Positions 1-8,243 of a stretch of DNA of 51,917 bases are shown here, in pieces. This stretch comes from Anoxybacillus sp. J5B_2022 (GTDB taxonomy: Bacteria; Bacillota; Bacilli; Bacillales; Anoxybacillaceae): contig NZ_JAPSMC010000020.1 of assembly GCF_026847645.1 (NCBI RefSeq), positions 1 to 51,917 on the forward strand. The letters are read 5' to 3'. The notes beneath the pieces were generated by a model. That model ran no database searches and was not told where the DNA came from. It worked only from the letters and a program-made list of their open reading frames with translations. Made by a program: the position numbers and the translations under genes. Position 1 is the first letter of the stretch; each line of letters opens with the position of its first letter.

Positions 1-1
1 A

Positions 2-1105
2 ATCAAACAAGTTATTTTACGGCATTTGCAGATGGAATTAAAGTCTCCGTTTGCTACAAGTTTTGGGGCGTTTACGACAAAAGAATTTATTTTAGTGGAA
101 GCGATTGATGAAGACGGCGTGTCAGGTTGGGGCGAGTCGGTGGCGTTTCATTCTCCGTGGTACAACGAAGAAACAGTCAAAACGAACTGGCATATGTTAG
201 AAGATTTTTTATTACCGCTTGTATTTCAAACGCCGATCGAACATCCTGATGAGCTGCGCCAACGTTTTTCATCGATTCGAAAAAACAATATGGCGAAATC
301 AGCGATTGAAGGAGCGATATGGGACCTTTTTGCGAAGAAAAAGAATATGCCGTTAAGCGAAGCGCTCGATGGAACAAAGAAAGAAATCGAAGTCGGGATT
401 AGCATCGGCATTCAAAAAAGCGTGGATGATTTATTGCGCGTTGTGGAGCGATATGTAAGCGAAGGATATCGTCGGATCAAACTGAAAATTAAACCGGGCT
501 GGGACGTTGATGTCGTTCGCGAAGTTCGCCGCCGTTTTCCGGATGTGCCGTTAATGGCGGACGCGAACTCGGCTTATTCGTTACAAGATGTAGAGCGTCT
601 AAAGGCGCTTGATGAATTTCAGCTCATGATGATTGAGCAACCGCTCGCCGCCGATGATATCGTTGATCATGCAGCATTGCAGTCGCAGCTAAGCACGCCG
701 ATTTGCTTAGATGAAAGCATCCATTCGTATGAAGATGCAAGGAAGGCGATCGAGCTCGGAAGCTGCCGCATCATCAACATTAAAATTGGCCGTGTTGGCG
801 GCTTGACGGAAGCAAAGCGCATCCATGACTTCTGCCAAGCGCATCGTATTCCCGTTTGGTGTGGCGGCATGCTCGAATCAGGAGTGGGGCGAGCGCACAA
901 CATTGCTATCACCACATTAGAAAATTTCGTCATGCCAGGTGATACCGCTGCTTCCTCGTATTATTGGGAACGAGATATTATTGATCCGGAAGTCACGGTG
1001 CATAATGGAACGATCGCGGTGCCTGAGAAACCGGGGATCGGTTATGAAGTCAATCGTCGGCAAGTAGAGCACTATACAACGTTTGCGAAAACTTATCGCC
1101 CGTAA
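2..1105 (+). CDS. menC: o-succinylbenzoate synthase (MenC), 5' end outside window
   Basis: Enolase-superfamily enzyme that dehydrates SHCHC to o-succinylbenzoate in menaquinone synthesis. The frame is open to the left edge and reads [16 protein letters not shown], so only the first codon or two are missing and the internal TTG or ATG near 26-34 are not the start. Visible family marks are the KLKIKPG lysine motif (first catalytic Lys), the MADANSAY metal aspartate, the IEQPL glutamate, the LDESI aspartate and the [10 protein letters not shown] second catalytic lysine, in the usual order. The length is complete for the family. Related N-acylamino-acid racemases share this fold, so substrate cannot be settled from sequence, but MenC is the usual assignment in Bacillaceae. 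A weak hairpin follows the stop; the next gene has its own leader. Confidence 0.88.
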   Translation: MKQVILRHLQMELKSPFATSFGAFTTKEFILVEAIDEDGVSGWGESVAFHSPWYNEETVKTNWHMLEDFLLPLVFQTPIEHPDELRQRFSSIRKNNMAKSAIEGAIWDLFAKKKNMPLSEALDGTKKEIEVGISIGIQKSVDDLLRVVERYVSEGYRRIKLKIKPGWDVDVVREVRRRFPDVPLMADANSAYSLQDVERLKALDEFQLMMIEQPLAADDIVDHAALQSQLSTPICLDESIHSYEDARKAIELGSCRIINIKIGRVGGLTEAKRIHDFCQAHRIPVWCGGMLESGVGRAHNIAITTLENFVMPGDTAASSYYWERDIIDPEVTVHNGTIAVPEKPGIGYEVNRRQVEHYTTFAKTYRP

Positions 1106-1339
1106 TTCGAAAACAGACCCGCTTTAACAGGTCGGTTTTGCGTTTTTATGTCGAAGGTGAGGGAGTATTTTTTGCGGAAAAAGCAACAATATAAATAAAC
1201 AGTTGTTTTTTTCGATTAGAAAAAAGAAAAAAATCATTGAATTTATCTGTTTTATGCGTTAAAGTATAAAACGGCAAAAGTGTTTTTATCATAAAAATTT
1301 TTGCAATTTTCAACAAGAAAGAACAAGGAGAGACAGCAC
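1106..1339 (+). promoter_or_regulatory. Leader and possible promoter of first permease gene
   Basis: This 234-base gap is AT-rich. A weak hairpin (GACC/GGTC core, about 1115-1136) followed by T-rich sequence may end menC transcription. A possible promoter is TTTATC (1242-1247), 17 bp, TATAAA (1265-1270). The last 40 bases resemble the leader of the second permease copy (5037-5076), including the GGAGAGACAGC ribosome-binding region, so the duplication reaches into the leader. I see no riboswitch. Confidence 0.4.
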
Positions 1340-2755
1340 ATGAATTTGTTGAGAAAGAAATCGGTGGAGGCCTTGCTGCAAGAGGCCGGAAAAAAAGGGG
1401 CATCGCTAAAAAAAGAATTAGGTGCCTTTGATTTAACGATGCTCGGAATCGGAGCGATTATCGGGACCGGAATTTTCGTGTTAACAGGGGTGGCAGCTGC
1501 GGAACATGCTGGCCCTGCACTCGTACTTTCGTTTATTCTTTCTGGTCTTGCCTGCGTGTTTGCTGCACTTTGTTATGCGGAATTTGCTTCGACCGTTCCG
1601 GTATCGGGAAGTGCGTATACGTACAGCTATGCGACATTTGGTGAGTTAATCGCTTGGATTTTAGGTTGGGATTTAATTTTAGAGTACGGGGTCGCTTCCT
1701 CAGCGGTTGCGGCGGGCTGGTCCGGTTATTTCCAAGGGTTGTTAGCTGGGTTTGGCATTGAGCTTCCGAAAGCATTAACGAGTGCATATGATCCAGCGAA
1801 AGGAACATATATTGACGTGCCTGCTATTTTGATTGTGCTTGTGATTGCGTTTTTATTAACAGGTGGAGTAAGAAAATCAGCCCGGTTTAATTCGATCATG
1901 GTCATTATTAAAGTAGCGGTTGTTTTATTGTTCCTCGCTGTTGGCGTATGGTACGTGAAGCCAGATAACTGGACACCGTTTATGCCGTTTGGGTTCTCAG
2001 GCGTAGCGACAGGGGCAGCGACAGTATTCTTTGCGTATATCGGTTTCGATGCGGTGTCAACGGCCGCGGAAGAAGTGAAAAACCCACAACGTAACATGCC
2101 GATCGGTATTATTGCTTCGTTATTAATTTGTACGATTTTGTATATTGCCGTTTCACTCGTATTAACAGGCATCGTTCCATACGATCAATTGAATGTGAAA
2201 AACCCTGTGGCGTTTGCGTTAAACTACATCCACCAAGATTGGGTCGCAGGCTTTATTTCGTTAGGGGCGATTGCGGGGATTACGACCGTATTGCTCGTTA
2301 TGTTATATGGTCAAACACGTTTATTCTATGCGATCAGCCGTGACGGCTTATTACCGAAAGTATTCTCACGCGTTAGCCCTGTAAGACAAGTTCCATTTGT
2401 GAATACATGGTTAACAGGTGTGTTAGTGGCGTTCTTTGCAGGAGTTGTACCGTTAAACAAATTGGCGGAATTAACAAACATCGGAACGTTATTTGCGTTC
2501 ATCGTTGTTTCTGCCGGTGTGCTTGTTTTACGAAAAACACAGCCAGATTTAAAACGTGCGTTTAAAACGCCGTTAGTTCCGCTTGTTCCATTGTTGGCTG
2601 TCGTGTTCTGCGGCTATTTAGTACTTCAATTGCCAGCGATGACATGGATCGGTTTCGTATCGTGGCTATTGATTGGTCTTGTCATCTATTTCGTCTACGG
2701 ACGTCGGCATAGTACATTAAATGGACAAGCTCGTGTGAATGAAAAGGTCAGCTAA
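1340..2755 (+). CDS. APC-family amino-acid permease, copy 1
   Basis: Membrane amino-acid transporter of the APC superfamily, cationic-amino-acid-transporter branch (like B. subtilis YfnA), 471 residues with about 12 membrane segments. The N-terminal GIGAIIGTGIFVLTG stretch is the TM1 helix-break signature, and FFAYIGFDAVSTAAEE is the conserved TM6 motif of this group. Start chosen at ATG 1340, where AAGGAG lies 8-9 bases upstream and the protein aligns with copy 2 from residue 1; a further-upstream in-frame start has no ribosome binding site. The gene is a close paralogue of 5077-6492. The first 555 bases differ at many synonymous sites, while 2009-2603 is base-for-base identical to 5746-6340. 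The substrate cannot be read from sequence. Confidence 0.88.
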   Translation: MNLLRKKSVEALLQEAGKKGASLKKELGAFDLTMLGIGAIIGTGIFVLTGVAAAEHAGPALVLSFILSGLACVFAALCYAEFASTVPVSGSAYTYSYATFGELIAWILGWDLILEYGVASSAVAAGWSGYFQGLLAGFGIELPKALTSAYDPAKGTYIDVPAILIVLVIAFLLTGGVRKSARFNSIMVIIKVAVVLLFLAVGVWYVKPDNWTPFMPFGFSGVATGAATVFFAYIGFDAVSTAAEEVKNPQRNMPIGIIASLLICTILYIAVSLVLTGIVPYDQLNVKNPVAFALNYIHQDWVAGFISLGAIAGITTVLLVMLYGQTRLFYAISRDGLLPKVFSRVSPVRQVPFVNTWLTGVLVAFFAGVVPLNKLAELTNIGTLFAFIVVSAGVLVLRKTQPDLKRAFKTPLVPLVPLLAVVFCGYLVLQLPAMTWIGFVSWLLIGLVIYFVYGRRHSTLNGQARVNEKVS

Positions 2756-2761
2756 CAAACA

Positions 2762-2790
2762 GCCTCGCCCCATTAGTGGGCGAGGCTTGA
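2762..2790. terminator. Bidirectional terminator between permease 1 and actP
   Basis: A perfect 9-bp stem, GCCTCGCCC (2762-2770) with GGGCGAGGC (2778-2786) and a 7-base loop, is followed by a T-rich tail on the plus strand. It lies between the converging permease and symporter genes and can serve both. Confidence 0.85.
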
Positions 2791-2792
2791 TT

Positions 2793-4334
2793 TTAGTTCG
2801 TTAGCTCTTTAATGCCTGTATTCGCTTTCACGAGAATTTCATCAAATTTCTTCTCATCTGCTTTTTTCGATGAGAGGAGTGTACCGACAATAGCGGCGAT
2901 AAAACCTAACGGAATGGACACGATTCCTGGGTTAGCGAGTTTAAAAATCGGTTCGCCAACGAGGATGGCAACACCAGGTTGCGGTGCCCAAACGTTCGGG
3001 CTAAGCGCCACAAGCAAGAGTGAGCTAAATAATCCGACAAGCATGCCAGTAATCGCCCCAGTTGTATTAAAGCGCTTCCAAAAGATCGTTAGTAAAATGA
3101 TTGGCAAATTCGCGCTCGCTGCAACCGCAAAAGCTAGTGCAACAAGGAATGCAACGTTCATTTTTTGCGCGAACAATGCTAATAGGATGGATAAAACCGC
3201 GACGCCGATCGATGCCCAGCGCGCTGCTAGCATTTGTTCTTTTTCTGTTGCTTGGCCATGGCGAATAATATGGCTGTAAAAATCATGGGCAAACGCGGAT
3301 GCCGCAGACAGTACAAGCCCAGCTACAACTGCTAAAATCGTGGCGAAAGCAACGGCAGAAACGAACGCGAATAAGAACTCGCCACCTAATGCTTCCGCTA
3401 ATAACGGAGCAGCCATATTTCCAGCCGGATTTGCTGCAACAATTTTATCATAGCCGACGAACGCTGCAGCACCGAAACCTAAGAAAATCGTCATCACATA
3501 GAACAAACCGATGATCCACGTAGCGTATACAACAGATTTTCGAGCAGTTGGTGCGTCTTTTACTGTGAAAAAGCGAATAAGAATGTGTGGAAGTCCAGCT
3601 GTACCTAAGATGAGAGCTAAGTTGAGCGAAATAGTGTCAAGTGGGTTTTTGAATTTGTTTCCAGGATTTAAAAATGCTTCACCTAATGGAGTTGCTGTTT
3701 TAACTTCATTAAACATTTTCACAAAATTGAAGTCAAACTTTGCAAATACCATAATGGAAATAATAAACGTCCCAGCCATAAGTAAAACCGCTTTGACAAT
3801 TTGGACCCAGCTCGTTGCGGTCATACCGCCAAATACAACGTAAATCGTCATCAACGTGCCGACGATTAAAACAGAATAGACATAATCAATGCCTAATAAA
3901 AGTTTAATAAGTCCGCCTGCACCGACAAGCTGTGCAATCATATAAAAGATAGAAATGGAAATCGTATTTAATGCAGCGACGCCGCGAACCTTTTTATCAT
4001 CGAATCTTGCCGCGATCATGTCTGCCATCGTATATTTTCCTAAGTTGCGAAGCGGCTCAGCGACGATGTAAAGAACGACGAGGTAAGCGACAAGGAAGCC
4101 GATGCTGTAGAAAAATCCGTCAAATCCAACTAAAGCAATCATGCCGGCAATCCCTAAAAACGAGGCAGCAGACATATAATCCCCGGCGATTGCGAGTCCG
4201 TTTTGCCAGCCGGTTAACGTGCTATCTGCTGTGTAAAAATCGCTCGTTGTTTTTGTTCGTTTCGAAGCAAAGTAGGTGATGACGAGTGTTAGTGCGACAA
4301 TAGCTAAAAATAGAGAAAACGCCAATCCGTTCAT
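2793..4334 (-). CDS. Cation/acetate-type symporter (ActP/YwcA, SSS family)
   Basis: Sodium:solute symporter family protein of 513 residues with about 13 membrane segments. The run GDYMSAASFLGIAG near residue 50 and the GGMTATSWVQ region are typical of the ActP branch that takes up acetate and other short monocarboxylates with a cation. Its ATG overlaps the stop of the upstream DUF485 gene by one base (TAATG, at 4332-4336), so the two are translationally coupled. DUF485 protein next to ActP is the standard arrangement. Acetate as substrate is inferred from the family; other short acids are possible. Confidence 0.85.
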   Translation of the reverse strand: MNGLAFSLFLAIVALTLVITYFASKRTKTTSDFYTADSTLTGWQNGLAIAGDYMSAASFLGIAGMIALVGFDGFFYSIGFLVAYLVVLYIVAEPLRNLGKYTMADMIAARFDDKKVRGVAALNTISISIFYMIAQLVGAGGLIKLLLGIDYVYSVLIVGTLMTIYVVFGGMTATSWVQIVKAVLLMAGTFIISIMVFAKFDFNFVKMFNEVKTATPLGEAFLNPGNKFKNPLDTISLNLALILGTAGLPHILIRFFTVKDAPTARKSVVYATWIIGLFYVMTIFLGFGAAAFVGYDKIVAANPAGNMAAPLLAEALGGEFLFAFVSAVAFATILAVVAGLVLSAASAFAHDFYSHIIRHGQATEKEQMLAARWASIGVAVLSILLALFAQKMNVAFLVALAFAVAASANLPIILLTIFWKRFNTTGAITGMLVGLFSSLLLVALSPNVWAPQPGVAILVGEPIFKLANPGIVSIPLGFIAAIVGTLLSSKKADEKKFDEILVKANTGIKELTN

Positions 4335-4678
4335 TATACATTGCCTCCTTTTACTTCCTGCCTAATTTTTTCAACCATCTTATCAAATCGTGCCGCGCGT
4401 TTAGAATATAGCATGCAAAGTGTCCACGTCATAATAAATTGAGCGAAAGCAAACACCCAAGCCCAGCTGATGGAACCAAACGCCGGAGTGTTCAACACGG
4501 TTGAATAGGACGTTAAAATTGGCAGAGTGAAATAAAACGCTAAAAAGAATACCGAAAATGGTAAAATAAATCCACGTTTTTCCCGCATTAATTGTTGAAA
4601 AGAAGCGGATTGAACTACTTGGCTATAATCAATCGTTGTATGTTGTTGCTGTTGTGAAGAGAATTCTTTAACAGCCAT
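4334..4678 (-). CDS. DUF485 membrane protein, symporter partner (YwcB/YjcH-like)
   Basis: Small inner-membrane protein of 114 residues with two hydrophobic segments (roughly 40-62 and 73-95) and a basic C terminus, matching the DUF485 pattern. These proteins sit directly upstream of ActP-type symporters and are thought to be an accessory part of the transporter; the precise role is not established. The start is ATG 4678 with GGAGGGG seven bases upstream; a GTG one codon earlier is also possible. It overlaps the symporter gene by one base. Confidence 0.8.
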   Translation of the reverse strand: MAVKEFSSQQQQHTTIDYSQVVQSASFQQLMREKRGFILPFSVFFLAFYFTLPILTSYSTVLNTPAFGSISWAWVFAFAQFIMTWTLCMLYSKRAARFDKMVEKIRQEVKGGNV

Positions 4679-5076
4679 CACTTAACCCCTCCTCAAATTT
4701 TTATTTTTTTATTTCGGAAAGAAAACGAATGAAACAATGGCCCTCCTTTCTTTATTAGATGTTCATCAATTTGTCACAAATTCATTATACATTTATCAGA
4801 AAACTTTGTAAATTACGAATTTAAAAAAAGTAATTATTATTCAGTTATATTTTTATTAGAAAAATGAAATGAAATATTTTAAAATAACGATAATAAGATA
4901 TATTGTTCTGAAAAATAAATAAAATTTTAATATTTAAAAAACTAATCACCTGAAAGAGAAAAGTAATTTCTAGTTTTCTTTATTTTTCAACTTTACAAAA
5001 ATTATCGAATAGTATACAATCTTAACGGTATAAACTTCTGCAATATTCTAGAGAAAACGACAAGGGGAGACAGCGG
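4679..5076. promoter_or_regulatory. Divergent promoter region: symporter operon and permease 2
   Basis: An AT-rich gap of about 400 bases with two back-to-back sigma-A promoters. For the minus-strand operon: TTTACA (complement of 4807-4812), 17 bp, TATAAT (complement of 4784-4789), giving a leader of about 100 bases. For permease 2: TTTACA (4992-4997), 17 bp, TACAAT (5015-5020). I find no convincing CcpA site or riboswitch in the middle. Confidence 0.7.
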
Positions 5077-6492
5077 ATGAATTTATTTAGAAAAAAACCG
5101 ATTGATGTCCTTTTGAAAGAAGCAGGGGGGAAAGGTGCATCGTTAAAAAAAGAATTAGGTGCCTTTGATTTAACGATGCTTGGAATCGGTGCGATCATCG
5201 GTACGGGGATTTTCGTATTGACTGGAGTGGCAGCTGCGGAACATGCAGGCCCTGCACTCGTACTTTCGTTTATTCTTTCCGGTCTTGCTTGCGTGTTTGC
5301 TGCGCTTTGTTATGCGGAATTCGCCTCGACCGTTCCGGTATCGGGAAGTGCGTATACGTATAGCTATGCGGCTTTTGGGGAATTAATCGCATGGATTTTA
5401 GGTTGGGACTTAATCCTTGAATATGGTGTGGCCTCTTCAGCCGTCGCTGTAGGATGGTCCGGCTATTTTCAAGGATTGCTAGCGGGGTTTGGGATCGAGC
5501 TTCCGAAAGCGCTCACCAACGCTTATGATCCAGCAAAAGGAACGATTATTGACTTACCAGCCATTGCGATTGTTTTACTCATTACGTTCTTATTAACACG
5601 CGGAGTGAAGAAATCTGCTCGTTTTAATGCAATCATGGTCATTATTAAAGTAGCGGTTGTTTTATTGTTCCTCGCTGTTGGCGTATGGTACGTGAAGCCA
5701 GATAACTGGACACCGTTTATGCCGTTTGGGTTTTCAGGCGTAGCAACAGGGGCAGCGACAGTATTCTTTGCGTATATCGGTTTCGATGCGGTGTCAACGG
5801 CCGCGGAAGAAGTGAAAAACCCACAACGTAACATGCCGATCGGTATTATTGCTTCGTTATTAATTTGTACGATTTTGTATATTGCCGTTTCACTCGTATT
5901 AACAGGCATCGTTCCATACGATCAATTGAATGTGAAAAACCCTGTGGCGTTTGCGTTAAACTACATCCACCAAGATTGGGTCGCAGGCTTTATTTCGTTA
6001 GGGGCGATTGCGGGGATTACGACCGTATTGCTCGTTATGTTATATGGTCAAACACGTTTATTCTATGCGATCAGCCGTGACGGCTTATTACCGAAAGTAT
6101 TCTCACGCGTTAGCCCTGTAAGACAAGTTCCATTTGTGAATACATGGTTAACAGGTGTGTTAGTGGCGTTCTTTGCAGGAGTTGTACCGTTAAACAAATT
6201 GGCGGAATTAACAAACATCGGAACGTTATTTGCGTTCATCGTTGTTTCTGCCGGTGTGCTTGTTTTACGAAAAACACAGCCAGATTTAAAACGTGCGTTT
6301 AAAACGCCGTTAGTTCCGCTTGTTCCATTGTTGGCTGTCGCGTTCTGTGGCTATTTAGTGCTTCAATTGCCAGCGATGACATGGATCGGTTTCGTATCGT
6401 GGCTATTGATTGGTCTTGTCATCTACTTCGTCTATGGACGCAGACATAGTACACTTAATGAACAAGCTCAAGTAAATGAAAAAGTAAGTTAA
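5077..6492 (+). CDS. APC-family amino-acid permease, copy 2
   Basis: Paralogue of 1340-2755, also 471 residues, with the same APC/CAT-branch motifs (GIGAIIGTGIFVLTG in TM1, FFAYIGFDAVSTAAEE in TM6). The proteins differ mainly in the first 190 residues and at a few C-terminal positions. It starts at ATG 5077 after AAGGGGAGACAGCGG and has its own promoter. The two copies flank the oppositely oriented DUF485/symporter pair, so this is a dispersed duplication. The second half is nearly identical at DNA level to copy 1 whereas the first third has drifted, which points to gene conversion. Substrate unknown; the two proteins probably share it. Confidence 0.88.
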   Translation: MNLFRKKPIDVLLKEAGGKGASLKKELGAFDLTMLGIGAIIGTGIFVLTGVAAAEHAGPALVLSFILSGLACVFAALCYAEFASTVPVSGSAYTYSYAAFGELIAWILGWDLILEYGVASSAVAVGWSGYFQGLLAGFGIELPKALTNAYDPAKGTIIDLPAIAIVLLITFLLTRGVKKSARFNAIMVIIKVAVVLLFLAVGVWYVKPDNWTPFMPFGFSGVATGAATVFFAYIGFDAVSTAAEEVKNPQRNMPIGIIASLLICTILYIAVSLVLTGIVPYDQLNVKNPVAFALNYIHQDWVAGFISLGAIAGITTVLLVMLYGQTRLFYAISRDGLLPKVFSRVSPVRQVPFVNTWLTGVLVAFFAGVVPLNKLAELTNIGTLFAFIVVSAGVLVLRKTQPDLKRAFKTPLVPLVPLLAVAFCGYLVLQLPAMTWIGFVSWLLIGLVIYFVYGRRHSTLNEQAQVNEKVS

Positions 6493-6497
6493 TGAAG

Positions 6498-6532
6498 AAA
6501 GGTCTTTGCCGTCACGAGCAAAGACCTTTTTG
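6498..6532 (+). terminator. Terminator of permease 2
   Basis: A 12-bp perfect stem AAAGGTCTTTGC (6498-6509) with GCAAAGACCTTT (6518-6529), an 8-base loop and a short T tail. Its right edge overlaps the -35 region of the ferritin promoter. Confidence 0.88.
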
Positions 6533-6557
6533 GCTAATTCGTCTTTTTTGGTATAAT
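6530..6557 (+). promoter_or_regulatory. Sigma-A promoter of ferritin gene
   Basis: TTGGCT (6530-6535), 16 bp, TATAAT (6552-6557). The -10 is consensus. The -35 begins within the tail of the preceding terminator, so the two signals are packed together. Confidence 0.7.
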
Positions 6558-6589
6558 AGGCATGTGATTAGTATACAGAGGTGAGGATA

Positions 6590-7099
6590 GTGATTAGTGA
6601 AAAGTTGTTGCAAGGCTTGAACGAACAAATGAACTTTGAATTTTTTTCCGCCCATGCGTATATGGCGATGGCTGCGTATTGTTCAGCGGAAAGTTTGGAT
6701 GGATTTGCAAACTTTTTTTTAGTGCAGGCGGAAGAAGAACGGTTTCATGCGATGAAGTTTTACAATTTTATTAATGCGTTAGGGGAGCGGGCGATCATTA
6801 CTGGGTTTGATTCGCCGAACAATGACTTTACGTCTGTATTGGACTGTTTTGAAAAAGCGCTCGTTCAAGAAAAGGAAGTGACGAAGCGGATTTACCAGTT
6901 ATCGGATATTGCGTGGGACGAGCGGGAACATGCGACGATCAACTTTTTAAAATGGTTTATTGATGAGCAAGTTGAAGAAGAAGCGATGTTTGATAGCATT
7001 ATTCAAAAATTACGGCGCATTCAAAATGATAATAATGCTCTCTTTATGCTCGATAGCGAGTTTGCGAAACGGACATTTACGCCGGAAGCGCAAGCATAA
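6590..7099 (+). CDS. Bacterial non-heme ferritin
   Basis: Iron storage protein of 169 residues that oxidises Fe(II) and stores it inside a 24-subunit shell. With the GTG start at 6590, Glu17, Glu50 and His53 of the ferroxidase centre fall at exactly the canonical bacterial ferritin numbers (FEFFSAHAY, EEERFH), and a further glutamate lies in VQEKEVTKRI. The start is fixed by this numbering and by the strong GAGGTGAGG Shine-Dalgarno at 6578-6586; the in-frame GTG at 6581 lies inside that site. The gene is monocistronic with its own promoter. I see no Fur box that I would defend. Confidence 0.92.
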   Translation: MISEKLLQGLNEQMNFEFFSAHAYMAMAAYCSAESLDGFANFFLVQAEEERFHAMKFYNFINALGERAIITGFDSPNNDFTSVLDCFEKALVQEKEVTKRIYQLSDIAWDEREHATINFLKWFIDEQVEEEAMFDSIIQKLRRIQNDNNALFMLDSEFAKRTFTPEAQA

Positions 7100-7102
7100 G
7101 GG

Positions 7103-7129
7103 GAGGCTGTTCCGAACAAGGACAGCCTC
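7103..7129. terminator. Hairpin between ferritin and SASP genes
   Basis: A 10-bp stem GAGGCTGTTC (7103-7112) with GGACAGCCTC (7120-7129), one G.U pair, lies between converging genes. It lacks a T run on either side, so it may act as a weak terminator or a transcript-end stabiliser. Confidence 0.5.
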
Positions 7130-7139
7130 TCGATCCATG

Positions 7140-7346
7140 TTATTCAGTTGGTTGGAACGAGCCGGCAAGCTGGCTTTGCGCTTGTGCAATCAACCGTTTT
7201 GTAATTTCACCGCCGACAGAACCGTTGGCGCGCGAAGCCGTATCAGAGCCTAACTGTACGCCAAATTCTTGAGCAATTTCGTATTTTATTTGGTCAAGGG
7301 CTTGTTCAATTCCCGGTACAAGTAATTTGTTGCTGTTTCTTGCCAT
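7140..7346 (-). CDS. Alpha/beta-type small acid-soluble spore protein
   Basis: DNA-binding spore protein of 68 residues that coats and protects the spore chromosome and is degraded at germination. The family motifs are clear: the [10 protein letters not shown] region carries the germination-protease cleavage site, and [16 protein letters not shown] is the conserved C-terminal DNA-binding helix. The start is ATG with AGGAGGAG just upstream on the minus strand. A forespore sigma-G-like -10 (CATACTA, complement of 7384-7390) lies about 40 bases upstream; its -35 is poor. Which ssp paralogue this is cannot be told from sequence alone. Confidence 0.93.
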   Translation of the reverse strand: MARNSNKLLVPGIEQALDQIKYEIAQEFGVQLGSDTASRANGSVGGEITKRLIAQAQSQLAGSFQPTE

Positions 7347-7436
7347 GTTGTTCTCCTCCTGTTTTTTTATTGCCTTGCAATGTTAGTATGCGGCAGGGCA
7401 GAGGATTTATAATGGCAAGTTTTTGACAGTTAGTGT

Positions 7437-8032
7437 TTAAAGCACAAACCGAGTAACGGATTGCTTTAGCTGGTTCGCGGTGCTAGACAATTCGTGTGAG
7501 GATGCGAGTAATTCTTGCATCGTGGCGTTTTGTTCTTCCGTGGTAGCTACGACTTGCTCAATGTTGGTCGCTGTCATTGTTGAAACACGAATAATTCCTT
7601 CCGCTGAATATGCCATTTCTTCCATTTTTGCGTTCATTGCTAAAATAGCGTTGCGCACCATTTGAAATTCGGTTTTTACGTGCCAGATCGAATCGGATAT
7701 ATGATTAAAAATGGCTTCAAGCTGTATAATCATGTCTCCACCGTGTTTGACGGCATCGTCACTTTCGCCCTTTCTTTAAACCGTTTCGTTTGTTGATCGT
7801 ACTGTTGTAAGGTTTCAGAGCGAGGATTTGTCATGTAGTCGGTAATCAAAATGTATTTTTGCCTGAATAGCGACGCAATTTCTGTAATTAAAATCGCTTG
7901 GTCGCTCTTCTCTTCTGTTTGTTGAACCACATTTGTCATGTGATAGACGAGAAAAGCGGTAAAAATGAAAACGCTAACAAAAAGAAGTGTGGAAAAACTG
8001 AAAACGATTCCATATTTTTTGCCAATGGTCAT
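7437..8032 (-). pseudogene. Decayed methyl-accepting chemotaxis protein (internal deletion plus frameshift)
   Basis: Two abutting frames are the ends of one receptor. The first (8032-7730) carries the N-terminal membrane segment (residues about 8-30) and the start of a helical sensor. The second (from about 7765 to 7437) reads AVKHGGDMIIQLEAIF and on through the descending arm of an MCP signalling hairpin to its C terminus. The second membrane segment, HAMP domain, ascending arm and hairpin tip with the CheW-binding sequence are all absent. The frame changes near 7763-7775, where the deletion joint must lie; reading frame 1 beyond it gives nine foreign residues and TGA. The TGA overlaps an ATG (ATGA), which could mimic a coupled gene pair. 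A ribosome binding site (GGAGG) remains. Signalling is not expected. Confidence 0.8.
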
Positions 8033-8170
8033 GACGAGTTGCTCCTCCTTTGCCTTTTAGTAAATTATAGCACTGGTGCTGTGAAGTGGCGATAGTCAAT
8101 TTTTTTAAAAATTTTTTCTCTCTTGGTTGAGAGGGAAACGAGGTACGAAAAAATTTGTCACAAATTTTTT

Positions 8171-8200
8171 GTTGCAATCGGTTTCAAATTGCTTTAAAAT
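8171..8200 (+). promoter_or_regulatory. lacI-type gene promoter with candidate cre site
   Basis: TTGCAA (8172-8177), 17 bp, TAAAAT (8195-8200) forms a plausible sigma-A promoter. Positions 8171-8188 match the CcpA cre consensus with two mismatches (TGCAATCGGTTTCA core) and cover the -35. Carbon catabolite control of this sugar locus would make sense, but the cre call is tentative. Confidence 0.5.
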
Positions 8201-8216
8201 TCAAATCAAAAAGGGA

Positions 8217-8232
8217 TCCGAAACGTTTTGGA
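8217..8232. promoter_or_regulatory. LacI-type operator O1, over the regulator's own ribosome binding site
   Basis: TCCGAAACGTTTTGGA is a 16-bp palindrome with a central CG and a single mismatch from perfect symmetry. The same 16-mer recurs exactly at 9317 and 9349, with a variant at 9283. Here it lies between the promoter and the regulator's GTG and shares bases with the GGAGG, so it suggests autorepression by roadblock. Confidence 0.8.
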
Positions 8233-8243
8233 GGAAAAAAGTA

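Noticed and set aside
1726-2172. Minus-strand frames within the two permease genes
   Set aside because: They are mirror frames of the coding strand, lack ribosome binding sites and occur in both copies only because the copies are near identical.
7437-8032. Two genuine small translationally coupled genes
   Set aside because: Each frame is a recognisable end of one MCP, and the sequence before the second ATG continues in MCP frame, which shows a deletion joint and not a gene start.
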